Positions 32,759 to 44,606 of a stretch of DNA of 64,000 nucleotides are shown one piece after another (the stretch's first letter is position 1; each line of letters begins with the position of its first letter). Origin of the DNA: Siphonodentalium dalli (Eukaryota; Mollusca; Scaphopoda; Gadilida; Siphonodentaliidae). Both the position numbers and the translations under genes were made by a program. The DNA lies in the NCBI GenBank assembly GCA_032622095.1, contig CP136066.1:4423784-4487783 (forward strand), given 5' to 3'. A model generated the notes under the pieces. It was not told where the DNA came from and made no database searches. It worked only from the letters and a program-made list of their open reading frames with translations.

Positions 32759-33357
32759 TGTAACAGAACGATGTGCGCCCCTGCCTGATCACGCCCCTGT
32801 AAACTATTGCATTAGTTCCAACTATTACGATGCATGAATAACAGGCGTGGGATTGTTAGTCGGACAGCCGTACTTAGCACGATGACGAGATCACGCGATG
32901 CTGATTCTAGCTAGTTCTCAGGAAGGTTCTCAGTCGAACCAGTGCAGAGGTCTAAAAGTTATTAGTTGTTTTGGTACACTGCACTGGTCATGATATACGA
33001 AAGCTATACTAAAGCTAACTTTAGTGACGAGCCGTTGACAACTAGTTGTCAAGCCTGGCCAGTAACATCGTCACATGATTTTGAAAAGTAGGTTACCACT
33101 TTTACATATAAGCACTGAGGTTTTACCCATCAGTGTTCAGTTGACTGAGTCCTCCTATGAGTACCGCCCTGGGAAAGACTTACTGATCCAGAAGAGCCTG
33201 AGAATGCTAGCATCAGCTGACCTATCTTGAGAAGCGAAGTTATGCTCTAGAAATAAACAGATATCTACGGTTCCATGAGTTGTCGTCACACCAAAAAAGT
33301 ACACAACGTGAAGTCCGGTCGGAACGTCGTTTCTCCAACGTACGGGGTTCTGCCACA
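32759..33357. mobile_element. Right LTR (599 bp)
   Basis: Direct repeat of 26930-27528, followed by the CTAG duplication at 33358-33361. Confidence 0.93.
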
Positions 33358-33361
33358 CTAG

Positions 33362-34440
33362 TAGTATTCCACATTTGCTTATATTAGTTCATCATTATTC
33401 TCACTTGATATTACTGTTTACTAGTATATACCAATCTCTCATTTTCATATACAGTACTAGGGCACTATAAATTTGTCTGGATCACAGCACTTTATCACAG
33501 ACAGGATATCTGGGAAAGTTCTTGTTTCTGTTAAAAATAAGGTTTCCTTGGCTCTATCCAGATAGTTACAGGACCATCGTAACTTTTAACAAAGTTACGT
33601 ATTGCGGCTAGAGAAATGCCGTTTTGGAAAAATTTGATCTCATTATCACGTGGAGCAATTTCCCCATTTGCTGTATACATATACTCCATGAGTCCAATCG
33701 GCATTATAACTTATATATGCCAATTGGTGTATATACATCTATCCACCTATATACTAATTGATAGAATCTACACATGACATATCACCTCAGTTTTGAACGA
33801 AATTTCTGCAATAGGTTGTTTAGTTCTATATAGAGGTATATGCTTAGTGTGCATATATAATCATACATGTAATTAGAGGCAAAGCACATTAGGAAAGGTG
33901 AAATTTTATGCGTCAAAGCCAATAATTTAATATATGTATATGTTAGCTGACCTGAATATATGGTAAAATGTGGTTATATCTTAATTTACAGATTTAGAAG
34001 ATGTACTTAACATCATCTTCAGATAGAGACAGCAGTTAAGGACAGACTGATAATTGATTGGCTTAAAACAGGTAGGACATATTTTTGTCCTCCGACATTC
34101 CATTGGAGGACTATATAGTAATGACCCTTGTCCTTGTGTCCCTCCGTGTGTCCATCCAGAACTTTGTCCGAGCCTGTATTCCTTCATTTTCCAGTCAATT
34201 TTTTTTAAACTTCACCGATGTCAACCAGAATGAGAACCTGCTCACCTGCGACTTTTGAGTAATTTTGGTAGAGTTATTGCAATTTTCGACTTATTTTTTT
34301 ATTTTTTTTTATTTTCGAGTTTATATATTGGCCCTTTCTCGACACTTTTACACATTTAAAGACAGAATGTAGTATTGGCATTTGAAACCCATAAATCCTT
34401 CAAACCATTAGGGGACATTTTGGTCAGCGACCTTTTATTA
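33362..34440. other. A/T-rich unassigned stretch
   Basis: No gene seen. 34085-34180 (TTTGTCCTCCGACATTCC...TGTGTCCCTCCGTGTGTCC) resembles the opening of the dispersed GTCCGTCCGT repeat found at 42490. Confidence 0.5.
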
Positions 34441-35154
34441 GTCGAGTTTTTCAAAAACTCGACTTATGGTTTGACGAGGGACGGTTGGCGGGCGGCGGGC
34501 GGACGGACCTAAAGAATGCCTTATAACTTTGACATGTGTTAACGGATTCAAAAAAAATTTGGTATGTGAGTTGCTCCCAATGACTATTTACTGACTGTAG
34601 AAAATGGGTTACGTCCGAACTTTTTGACAAGAGTTATCCATCTTTGATGACTTTTTTTTTAGTTTTTCACCGTTAGCGCGATAACTCACGCAAATATTAA
34701 CCAATATGAGACTCTTGCAAAAATATATCAGACGAGTTCGAAAACCAGGTTTGTCCGAAATTTTTTTCCGGAGTTATGGGTCTTAGTTTGTCTATTTTTA
34801 GCAATGTTATCACCGTTAGCGCGATAACTCGATGAAATATTTACCGATTTCAACAATATTTGGGATATGAGTCTCCTGCAACAATATCTCGGACGAGTTC
34901 AAAATCAGGTTTGTCCCGAATTTTTTTTCACAGAGTTATGGGTCTTAGTTTGTCTATTTTTAGCAATGTTATCACCGTTACCGCGGTAACTCGATGAAAT
35001 ATTAACTGATTTAAACAATATTTGGCATATGAGTCTATTGCAACAATATCTCGGACGAGTTCAAAACCAGGTTTGTCCAACTTTTTGGGCCTTGTGTGGG
35101 CCTTATTGCCAACTTGTTGGCAGAAGTTTTTTTTTGACTGCCAATAAACTCGAC
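34441..35154. repeat. Dispersed repeat with about 160-bp internal modules (GTCGAG family)
   Basis: Opens with a hairpin GTCGAGTTTTTCAAAAACTCGAC, then a G/C-rich GGCGGGCGGCGGGCGGACGG patch, then modules marked by GAGTTAT (34631, 34771, 34933) sharing ACCGTTAGCGCGATAACTC and AACAATATTTGG(G/C)ATATGAG. It closes at ACTCGAC (35148-35154). Non-coding. Confidence 0.75.
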
Positions 35155-35472
35155 ATAGCATCTTAGATGTGTACCCCTTGTTTTTAATTGAATTGCTTAC
35201 ACAGTCAGTTACACAGTAGGTTTTATCAATAAAGATCTGATTTGACCAAAAAAAATAGGTCCATGTCTTTCATAACAAAACTATAGTCCCATAGATGTAT
35301 ACACACCGATTGACGCATATACAGAAATTTGGGAAAGTTCTGGACCTGCTAACATACCACAGCATTAAATTTGTCATGGGACATTTTTCATAATTTCAAG
35401 CTCTGAATCTGATAAATTAATAAGAGTACAGTGCGGAATAATAGTACAGGCTAGGGTAGCAAGTTCCAACAT

Positions 35473-35565
35473 GCAGCCCTTTTAATTCAGATTGTTTGGC
35501 TTCGGCAATCTGCTACGGCAACCCTTTGCCATGGCCCATTTTGCCATAGCCAATAATGAGGGCTG
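35473..35565. mobile_element. CAGCCCT-type inverted-repeat element, copy 1
   Basis: Starts CAGCCCTTTTAATTCAG and ends AATGAGGGCTG. It contains TTTGGCTTCGGCAATC, shared with the copies at 39661 and 40701. Confidence 0.6.
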
Positions 35566-35888
35566 AACATGGAACTTGAAAGTAAGTCGTCTGAAATTCT
35601 ATACAATAAATCATATTTATTGCACACTTTGTTTATTTTTGCATAATACAGCAAAATACAGAATATTTTAAAACCTTCAATAAAAAAGGACAATACAAAC
35701 CATGTCATTGCAACACCAACTAAATTAAACAAAACATTTCTTCACTAAATCATGAGGTTAGTCTGCATAAAGAACACATTGTTCAGAATTAATGCAACAA
35801 TATCAACCTAAATTTGAGCATATTACAAGTTCCAATCTTCAGAGTGTGCAATAAACAAAGAACAACACAGTTGTGTGAGCATAAAAAA

Positions 35889-35994
35889 AACGTTATTGCA
35901 AATGTTTGTTGTATAAACTTGTGTCGCGAGGTAAAATTTGAACCTACGGGTCTCGTTTTACCATCGTGTCACAACAAACTCATTCAATAACGTT
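35889..35994. mobile_element. Short foldback element (AACGTTATTG)
   Basis: AACGTTATTGCAAATGTTTGTTG is repeated inverted as CAACAAACTCATTCAATAACGTT, with a second inverted pair (TGTCGCGAGGTAAAA/TTTTACCATCGTGTC) inside. About 106 bp, non-coding. Confidence 0.65.
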
Positions 35995-36843
35995 AACCAG
36001 TTCACACACTTGTTTCATTCTATCCATATATTTCTCAAATACGCTTGACATTGGAGTTTCCTGACATAAGTGATAGCTCCATATGCCTGCAGTATAGCCA
36101 GCCTGATGATCCCAATTTTATTGACATAAATAATTATGTACTTGTTTTGGTATATGAAACCGATAAGTTAGCATTCAGGCACTATGTCAACAGGAGGAAT
36201 GTATCATATTAGTAACATCGCCGATAATTTCAAGCAAATCGACCGTACATATCCATAGAAATCATCATTTGAACTACACTCAATTGTAAATATTTACTCC
36301 TCAAATTGGAATGCAACTATCTGTGATAAACTAATGAAAATGGTTTCACCTTCGAGAATAACTGTCATTAATTAATGTATAAGAATAACGATGAGCGTTG
36401 CCAATTTGGATATAATATTTGTAAAAATAACTACTTTGAGCAAGATAATTCTCTTTTCTATTTGATCATTCTTCCGCAGTGATTCACATCACTTTAAAAT
36501 AGACCGATACAGACCCATATAAACGCCATACAGGTAACAGGGTGGCATATTTTCTAAAAATTAATAAACATACGGGTACTATTATGCTTATTTGGATCCC
36601 AAGAGTAGCTACTTTGCAATCTTTCGATTTTGAAACATACAGGCGCGCATACTTATTGTCCGAGTTTGAATACAGCTGTGGATCCCTTGTGTGTCCACCT
36701 GGTCATCCGTCATGTAAAAAGATTAAGGCAAAACTAAACATGACATGTCAAAATATTAGCGATATTCCAAACTACGACACCAAACTTGGAAACGTAGCCA
36801 GTAAGACTTGTGTTGTTTCTGCAGTGCAACCGATGCAGAGTTA
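35995..36843. other. Unassigned stretch with one 121-codon frame
   Basis: The frame at 36542-36907 has a cysteine cluster (CGSLVCPPGHPSC) but its last 27 codons run into a TA-flanked mini-element, so the end is certainly not ancestral. An old exon is possible; I do not recognise it. Confidence 0.3.
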
Positions 36844-36897
36844 CAGTAATGCCCTAAGTAATCGACTTCTTAACCACGATTACTTAGGGCATTACTG
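36844..36897. mobile_element. 54-bp perfect-palindrome mini-element
   Basis: CAGTAATGCCCTAAGTAATC+G (21 bp) is repeated inverted without mismatch around a 12-bp loop (ACTTCTTAACCA), flanked by TA on both sides. It is the bare ends of the MITE family at 24169 and 47373. Two further lone ends follow at 36910-36929 and 36936-36954. Confidence 0.8.
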
Positions 36898-36954
36898 TAC
36901 CCGCTGAATTACTTAGAGCATTACTGTACGCCAAATTAGAGCATTACTGTATAC

Positions 36955-38855
36955 GCCGAATAGAAGAAGTTTATAAATGTGTTACCCTTATATGTGATCC
37001 CTGCTTGGAATAGAGTAACACCGCTGAATGTCATCCCCCAATCAATCCTTGAACTGACATGGACATGTAATCAAATACGAGTTTGTGCTGCCAGAAGTTA
37101 GGAAGCTATTTCGAAGTCTCTCCATAGTATTTATGACTGTTCAGGGCTCGATTTAACTGGATTTGCATCGCAATTTGGGATGCCATTTCCAATTTCTACT
37201 ATCCAATTTAAAATAAAATGACAGGTATTGGTAGGGAGTGCTATACAAAATCTACCCAGTGCTGCAAAAAAATGCTATACAAATAAAAAAATTAAATCGA
37301 CTCTTCCATTACTTTGTCAGGATCGCACATGCAAATAAATTCAACTTTGAAGTTTAGCCCAGCTTTATATCCTATGAGTGATGTTCATGATACTTTCCTG
37401 TCACTATAGGCTGTCAACATCCATAAATATAATGATAAATATGCATTTTAATAAATTTATAATGACAAACAGCTGTGAAAAATTGCATATCCAACACATT
37501 AAAATGGGCAGATCCTTGATTTTTAAGCGAATACTTTGATAATCATGTGTGGTATTTTGATCGTTCTATATATATAGTAGGTGTCGGCTGGGGGCTATCC
37601 AATATGAAATACCCTAGTCATTTCAACACTATCGACTAATCATTTCAACATTAGAAAAATTTATGATGCTAAACATAAACTTAATTAACCATGGCGTTAT
37701 AATTAATTTCCCGTATAAATTTCAACTATTTACCTGATAAATAATGTACGTTTTAAATATTACTTTTCTTTAAAATAGCATTTTATGCATTTCTTTTCAG
37801 AGTATGCTCTGACACTGGCACCAGAACTGTACCAGTACATGTGCAGCATACAGATGACATAAATATTGTACCATGGTATACAAGTGTGATGCAGCCTGTG
37901 GAACTTTCATGTGAGCTGTCAGTGAAGCGGGCACAGCTAGCTCGAGAAGACAGGAATAGACATGGCTATGGAAGAATGGCTATTATGACTAACAATATCA
38001 GTGTTGACATACACTGCTTTGGAAGAATAGCTATGATGATTCATCATGAGTAGTCTTCTTATGCCATCAACATCATCTTTCAATTGATATATGAGCGTGT
38101 CAATGTATCAGTAGATGAAAAACACACTGTATTTTCCGCAAAGCTGAATTATACTATTATGTTGTTCTACTTATACTGATACATCTATGTGCTCATAGAT
38201 CAATCGAAAAACAATGTTGATGGCTTATAATTACAACAAAAACATCTTAATTTTCACTGATCTACTAATAATCCATCCCAGAAAATTTACAACAACCGAG
38301 CAAAATATTCAGGAAAAAAATACACCTCAACTTGATCAAGAAAATACTTGTGAAAACGTCTTAATGGCTACGTCTTAATGGCTATCATCACAGAGAGTGA
38401 AATTTGAAGCAATGGCCCCTGACTTGTTAGGAATCTCAAGTTATATTGATCATTCCCGATGTAAGCAAATACCTTGGTAACATCTAATGTTCTCTGACCA
38501 ATGACATACATCAATATCATTGGTATGAAGTAGTGATGTGCAGTTTTACGGTTCTCTGTTTTCTTCAGTTATATTTCAAAACCAAACCACAACTGATATA
38601 TTCTATAAAACCTATTCTTCCTGTTTCAATTAACTGAGCCCTCTCGTCACTTTTCCAAAACATGTGGTTAGCACCTGCTTTTGTCAGCTGGTATTTGCCA
38701 CCACTATAGCAGTTTCAATTTGGAACACAGGTCTCATGTGTACGATAATGGCACATACTGCCAAATAAGTCTGGAAACTCACTTGAAAATGGCTGTAAAT
38801 ATTATGCCATATCTGGTATACACAGAGATTGGGGTATTAAAGATGTATAATCTGA
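36955..38855. other. A/T-rich unassigned stretch
   Basis: Short frames only (70 codons at 37841, 78 at 38681). No repeat family or RNA gene recognised. Confidence 0.5.
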
Positions 38856-38859
38856 TTAA

Positions 38860-38975
38860 ACATCCCTATTACTATTACTATTCCATTGGTTTCGGAGGTA
38901 AAAAATATTTGATTTAACCCACCCATCAAAACTCAGAGTTATTAGATATCGATTAAAAAATCTTTTATTTCTCAT
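38860..38975. mobile_element. Degraded relative of the AGGTACTC element
   Basis: Shares TTAGATATCGATT, TCAAAACTCAGAG and GGTAAAAAATATTTGATT with the elements at 40018 and 48225, but lacks their ends. Confidence 0.5.
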
Positions 38976-39660
38976 TAACAGTAATATATTGCCGTCTGGC
39001 AAAAAGTTGAAGTTTACCGGAATCGTTATGCGCAATCTCATATTCTGTGACGTCATGCGGGAGGTTAGACTCGCCCATTGTTCTTAAAGTATAACTGTCT
39101 CATACATTGCAACATATAAAGTACAATGATAAATCAGATCATTGAATCATCATTCCCTAGCCTCTCGACCAATCATGCATTTCAATCAAATCGAGAGTAG
39201 TTGTAATTATTCAAGAAATGACTTGAATGTCGATTGGGGTCATCAGATTTTGATCAGCAGAGTAATTAAAAAACAATGAGATTCACACAGACTTTGTTTA
39301 ATTAGTCTGCCGGTCAAAACAATTGACCACGCTCGATGTTCAAGTCATTCCTTATAATCATATACCAGTCCATTTTAATAGAACATTAATAACATGGAAC
39401 ATCTTTTCAAACTACCAAAACGACTAAGTAACGTATTGTTCAAATTCCAACACAACACAGTCTCACAATGACATGACAATCAAGCAACGAGCGTGGGCGA
39501 CTTGAAATGAAGTAGGTGGTTCATAGCTTTTTATGAAGTTTATGAACCTCGGAACCGTTCTGGTAAACTGTATGACGAAATGTACTGATTCTTACAGGTG
39601 CCAATTGTGTGAATATAGAGGATGTCTGATTATATAAACATACATCATTGATATTTTAAA

Positions 39661-39759
39661 CAGCCCTCATAATTGGCAACGTCAATCAGCAATACCCTAT
39701 GCCATATGCTGAAGCAAACTGGGCCATGGCAAAGGTTTGCCGAAGCCAAAAATCTTAAT
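39661..39759. mobile_element. CAGCCCT-type inverted-repeat element, copy 2
   Basis: CAGCCCTCATAATTGGC at the left and TTTGCCGAAGCCAAAAATC at the right: the same family as 35473 in the opposite orientation, right end missing. Confidence 0.5.
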
Positions 39760-40017
39760 TAAGTTCTTTTATATCTCAAAAAAGTTATTCCCAGATGCAC
39801 CCATGCTAATTATGTTACTTGACCAAGTTTCTTTGTCTTCACTCACTTATGATATGATTGATTGTGGTGGCCCTCACATATGCAGGGACATAACAGGAAC
39901 TGTAATCAATGCCTTTTAGATCACTTTTAGATTATGATCTAGTTCATGTATGGTGTTCAGATCCCGAGCTAATCCATAAAGGTCAGTGATTACAGTTTGA
40001 TCATTTTGATGTCTTAA

Positions 40018-40497
40018 AGGTACTCAATCCGATAAAACTCCTCTCAATTACTATTTCAATGGCTTTGGGGGTCAAAAATATTTGATTCGAGTCGAGGAAG
40101 TCACCCATCAAAGCTCAGATTTGTTAGATATCGATTTTAGAAATCTATTATTTTTCATAATCGGGAATACTTTCAGGCCCAGAACTCAGTCAAAATTGCG
40201 TTATTATTACCTGTTGATTTTAGAGTTATCCATCCTTGTCTGTTTGAATTGTGTTTTGGTGTACACATCTCGCGCAGGTTACGAAACTGACGGCAATTAT
40301 TAGTACTCATCTCGAGAAACTAACAAATTTCAAAAATCAATATCTAATAACTCTGAGCTTTGTTTGATGGGTTCCTCGACTCAAATCAAATATTTTTTAC
40401 CCCCAAAGTCAATGAAATAGTAATATAAGACCCTCTGATCGGATTGTTGTTGTTGGAATCTGTTGAGATGGGGACCCTCTGTTCGGATTGAGTACCT
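40018..40497. mobile_element. TTAA-flanked MITE (AGGTACTCAATCCGA family), copy 1
   Basis: 480 bp, terminal repeats AGGTACTCAATCCGA/TCGGATTGAGTACCT, TTAA on both sides (40014-40017, 40498-40501). Interior motifs such as GATTCGAGTCGAGGAA also occur inverted (GTTCCTCGACTCAAATC), so the whole is a loose palindrome. TTAA with an AGG start fits Kolobok or piggyBac; non-autonomous. Confidence 0.78.
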
Positions 40498-40501
40498 TTA
40501 A

Positions 40502-40689
40502 CCCTTTCATGACGGGAGCTGCACTGGTGCCACATTAAAGCATGTAGGGAGTTTCGCATATATATATATATAAGAGAATTCACTGTTTTACAAGGTCAAG
40601 GTAAATATTACAAGGCCAATGTATTCTCTAATATATATCGAGGCTCCCAGGGTTTCGCAAAATTTCAGGAATCTAATGTCATGGAAGGG
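40502..40689. mobile_element. piggyBac-type MITE (CCCTTTCATGAC family), copy 2
   Basis: 188 bp, CCCTTTCATGAC at the left and GTCATGGAAGGG at the right, TTAA on both sides. The left TTAA (40498-40501) is also the right TTAA of the preceding element. Confidence 0.78.
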
Positions 40690-40700
40690 TTAAAGGGACA

Positions 40701-40823
40701 CAGCCCTCTTAATTCAGAGTCTTTGGCTTCGGCAATCCGCTACAGCAACAGTATGCCGTGGCCCAGTTTGATTCAGCAAATTGCTTCGTCAATGCTGATT
40801 GCTGTAGCCAATTATGAAGGCTG
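40701..40823. mobile_element. CAGCCCT-type inverted-repeat element, copy 3
   Basis: CAGCCCTCTTAATTCAGAG left, CCAATTATGAAGGCTG right; shares TTTGGCTTCGGCAATC with copies 1 and 2. Confidence 0.6.
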
Positions 40824-41221
40824 GGGACATCATATTTATAGTGTTGAAACAACTACCAGTATTAATTGATGTCAACTGGAATTTAGGATGACAACGCTTT
40901 AGAACTTTATGACTGATTATATTCATGACTGCATGCATTTTATGGACAGATTTAGCATCGTCCATATGAAAATATAATTTACATTATTTTGTGACTTGTA
41001 GGTATAGTTTATATCTCGTATTGCGTGGTCAAGTGTAGTCTAAGTTTCCTTTCATATAAGCCAGCTAGGGAAATTGTTTTGGATACCGCTGGTTTACGAC
41101 GAAGTCCTGTGTATATGTCATTTTATATCGGGGGTTTAGCATTGTTATCCACTCACCTAAACTCCCCAATATAAACTAATTAAATGTCACAATTGTGACA
41201 GTAAAGTGGTTTATTGTGTAG

Positions 41222-43680
41222 AAAATATGCGGTCAGATGCTCGTAGCCCGTTTATATATAACCATGGGTATATGCGATAAATACACGATGGTTCGACCCG
41301 ATGTGAAAACATTTTGAAAATTTGAAAATTGGCAACTGATGGCATTTCAATCCAAAATTTTTCAAATGAAAGGGAAATATGCAAATTTTGGTCTAAAAAC
41401 AACAAATTCGTCACTAAGAAATTGTTGGAAATCAAACTACGAGAACAATATCAAACTAATTTTGGTGTGAATTTTCCAACTAATGTTGCATTGGGTGTGA
41501 CTACAGTTTGGGGGTGGGACCCCTGCATAACCACCCCTGTCGGCACGTCCCTGCTTGGCACCCCATGCTAAGAGCGCGGTCTTGAGTTCACTGAAGACGA
41601 GAACTAAATTTTGTTGGGGAGGGATAGCCAACCACATCGATGAGATCTGTAATGGTCAACTCAGTAGCTAAAGCCCGCCCCTTATCAGGGAATCGTATAG
41701 CACATGCGTCGGGGATATCCTGGCGCCACCCCTTTTGAAATCATATCAATATTTGAAAGGAGAATTCCACATATGGAGCAGAAATCAGGGAGTAAATGAG
41801 CTCTCGTAACCACAAAACTACACTGAAGATATCTCAATACCTTACTCGTATTTAAATTCGCGCAGTACTATTTTCCACTCAGTTTTGAAATCGCGCACCT
41901 ATCTGCGCGAATTCAAAACTGACACAAAATATTTTCGTAAAAGTCTTGTTTCTGAACACAGTTTCAGTTCTCAGTCATTTTTGAAGATACATGTGCACAC
42001 GGATAATAAACACGATCACGATGATGGATGTTTATATGCTCCAAATAATGACACTGATATTGCAGTAGTTATGGACTGGACATAAATGCATTGAACTCTA
42101 AAACAGAAAAACACAACCGCGAAGCCAACAGACTTCAGAAAAATCAACACTTGGTTGCGGGTTGTGATGACTAACTCAGACTGCATGCATGGTCACGCTG
42201 TCACTCCAGGGTGGTGAATCCCCGGGGGTGCTTTCATGCACATACAATCTAGAATATGTGCATTTCTTACAAGCATTTCAACCATTTACGACGTTGCCAT
42301 GATTTGTATGTCGCTTGGCATTGGATAATGGTTTTGAATGTTTGATATTTGCTAACCGACTATAACATAAGCCTACATGTATAGGTGTAATTGTCTGTGT
42401 AGCGTCCAACGTTTCATAATGTATGTAACTCATCGACATAACTCTCTTGTTTTCCCTGTGGTATATTTTTAATTCAGAGTCGTACTATTTTTGTCCCCAG
42501 AAAAAAAAATTTCGGGGGACTATTAAAATAGCCGGTGTCCGTCCGTCCGTGTGTGCGTCCGGGGTTTCCAGATGATAACTTTAGTTTCGGTTATTAGATC
42601 AAGAGCAAATTTCATAGGTGAGTTTATCAGACCAAAATACAGGTCAAGTTCGAATATGGGTTTGCTCCGCCCATTTTTGCAAGAGTTATGGCCCTTTTTC
42701 GACTTAGAATCTTATAATTTTCTGGTTTCCGGATGATAACTTCAGTTTGTGTGGTCATATCTGAATCAAATTTGGTATGTGAGTTTATCAGACTGAAATA
42801 CAGATTAAGTTCGAATATGGGTTTGCTCCGCCCATTTTTGCGAGAGTTATGGCCCTTTTTCGACTTACAATCTTATAATTTTCTGGTTTCCGGATGATAA
42901 CTTCAGTTTGTGTGGTTATATCTGAACCAAATTTGGTATGTGAGTTTATCAACCAAAATACAGGTCAAGTTCGAATATGTGTTTACTCGGCCCATGTTTG
43001 CGAGAGTTATGGCCCTTTTTCGACTTAGAATCCTGTCAATTTCTGGTTTCCGGATGACAACTTTAGTTTGTGTGATCATATCTGAATCAAATTTAGTATG
43101 ATAGTTTATCTACCATTCCAAGGTACATTGGTTGGATTGTTCTGAAATTTAGTGGATTGTTCTGAAATTTAGTATCGGATTTAGGGTCCTTGTTATTTTT
43201 TTCAGACAAGCTGATGCCCCAATGAAGCCACTTTTTCAGGGGACACTGTGGCCGTACGGCCTTTTATTCTCTCAGTTTTAAATTCGCATGGTATCGTTCT
43301 GTTGGCCTCTCTATATCATATATGAATAGTTTTTCTAAAAACCCTTAAACCAACTCGGTGTGCAATTTCCCTCCATGCGCTCCTGTTGCGCAAATTCTAG
43401 TATAAAAAGTGCGTCTATTTCAAAAAAAGTTCCAACAGTAAATATGACCAGACAAGAAATAGAAACCGCTAATCTCATCACTAAGATTAACAACACCAGT
43501 CGAACATGATTACCTTTCAATGCAATAACACCGGGCACCAGGTTACGGATAACCATGTGCAGGCACACGCACCATGGATAAATACACGGTCAAAAGAACA
43601 GCGATATTTTTTGTACGATTATATCTGGCATATACCCATGGTTATATATAAACGGGCTATGAGCATGTGACCGCTATTTT
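41222..43680. mobile_element. 2.46-kb DNA element with about 54-bp terminal inverted repeats
   Basis: The left end (41222-41275) and right end (43627-43680) are inverted copies sharing TAGCCCGTTTATATATAACC and CCATGGGTATATGC, with only a few mismatches or one-base gaps further out. No transposase frame lies between them; the largest is about 80 codons. The interior carries the 42490 dispersed repeat. I could not settle the target duplication. Confidence 0.65.
42490..43266. repeat. Dispersed repeat with about 161-bp internal modules (GTCCGTCCGT family)
   Basis: Opens with a hairpin around TTTCGGGGGAC and GTGTCCGTCCGTCCGTGTG, then modules beginning near 42559, 42721, 42882 and 43042 (TCTGGTTTCCGGATGATAAC), each with GAGTTATGGCCC (42683, 42844, 43004). 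It ends near CAGGGGACACTGTGGCCG. Non-coding; similar in design to the 34441 repeat. Confidence 0.8.
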
Positions 43681-43978
43681 TTTAAAACAATACTAGTACA
43701 TATTTATCTGGCTTGGAACTGGTATTTATTTTACCTAGCCCAATCGCTGTTAACTGTTAAGCCTCCTTAGTTGCTGCACTTAGCATCCCTGTTAATTCCA
43801 ATATGACATACATGCAGTCACGGCTGGAAACAATGGTAACTCTAACTTTTGATCTGGAGATTGCATGTAAATCCCAATTATTATTTTTTTATTCTTGTGA
43901 AAACTATTCCGACCTAAATCAAAATTTTGCCAATTTACTATTTTTGGTGAGATTTAAAATTGAGTAATATAAATCCAT

Positions 43979-44120
43979 AGGAGCTTGGAACTTAATCAAC
44001 AAATTCCCTTAAAAATTGCCCTATGATTATTTATGGCCAACCTATTGTTCACCAAAAATTATCTTCAGGCAGATGCATGTTGATAATTTTTGGCAGTTAT
44101 TTATAAAGTTCCAAGCTCCT
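43979..44120. mobile_element. 142-bp foldback element (AGGAGCTTGGAACTT)
   Basis: A perfect 15-bp terminal inverted repeat, AGGAGCTTGGAACTT/AAGTTCCAAGCTCCT, with weaker pairing inside. No clear target duplication. Confidence 0.65.
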
Positions 44121-44331
44121 GTGATTAATATAAAGTGGATTTGCTATATTTGATTATAATTTAGAGGTAAAATCGATATTGTAAAAGGTGGTATTGCGAG
44201 CCCAACTGAAAAGGAGTGTTCAGATGAGTCCATTACATTGATCCGTATGTAGCTTTGACATGATTCATTGTCTACATTAAGCCTTTCACAAAAACACATA
44301 CTTTACATTATAAATCAGAGCTTGTGATTAA

Positions 44332-44602
44332 AGGCACGGATGGCCTTCACAGTGGGTATCGCTGTTAAAATAGTCACATCCGCTAAAACAGAAATAATAT
44401 TGAGTAAATAGTATGTTATGGTCAAGTTCATATGCTTTGTTATGTAAACAAAAGCCAAAAATGTTACAGAACCTGATTACATAACCCAGCGTACAAACTT
44501 AACAATAACATACTACATGTATTTACGCAATATTTATGACTGGTATAAGAACAAAATATGTCTGTTTTACAGCAATACCCACCGCGAAGGCCATACGTGC
44601 CC
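44332..44602. mobile_element. TTAA-flanked MITE (RGGCACG family)
   Basis: Ends AGGCACGGATGGCCTTC and, inverted, GGGCACGTATGGCCTTC; pairing extends through GTGGGTATCGCTGT / ACAGCAATACCCAC. TTAA at 44328-44331 and 44603-44606. 271 bp, non-coding. Confidence 0.75.
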
Positions 44603-44606
44603 TTAA

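Larger units (their letters stand above)
26930..33357 (+). mobile_element. LTR retrotransposon, apparently non-autonomous
   Basis: Two 599-bp LTRs flank 5,230 bp of internal DNA and the whole is bordered by a 4-bp CTAG duplication. The right LTR is preceded by a purine-rich GGTATGGGAGGTA that can serve as the polypurine tract, which fixes the plus orientation. The 18 bases after the left LTR (TAGAGATCAACTGGTTGC) are where the primer-binding site should be; I could not assign a tRNA. No frame carries a visible reverse transcriptase, RNase H, protease or integrase motif; the longest are about 120 codons. With LTRs about 99.7% identical, the insertion is recent, so it was probably moved by another element's enzymes. 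Confidence 0.85.

Noticed and set aside
26930-33357. Two 599-bp direct repeats as a segmental duplication
   Set aside because: TG...CA ends, a purine-rich tract before the right copy and a CTAG duplication outside both identify them as LTRs.
36542-36907. 121-codon frame with cysteine cluster as a host gene exon
   Set aside because: Its last part is encoded by a TA-flanked mini-element and no splice-site or family support was found; left as unassigned.
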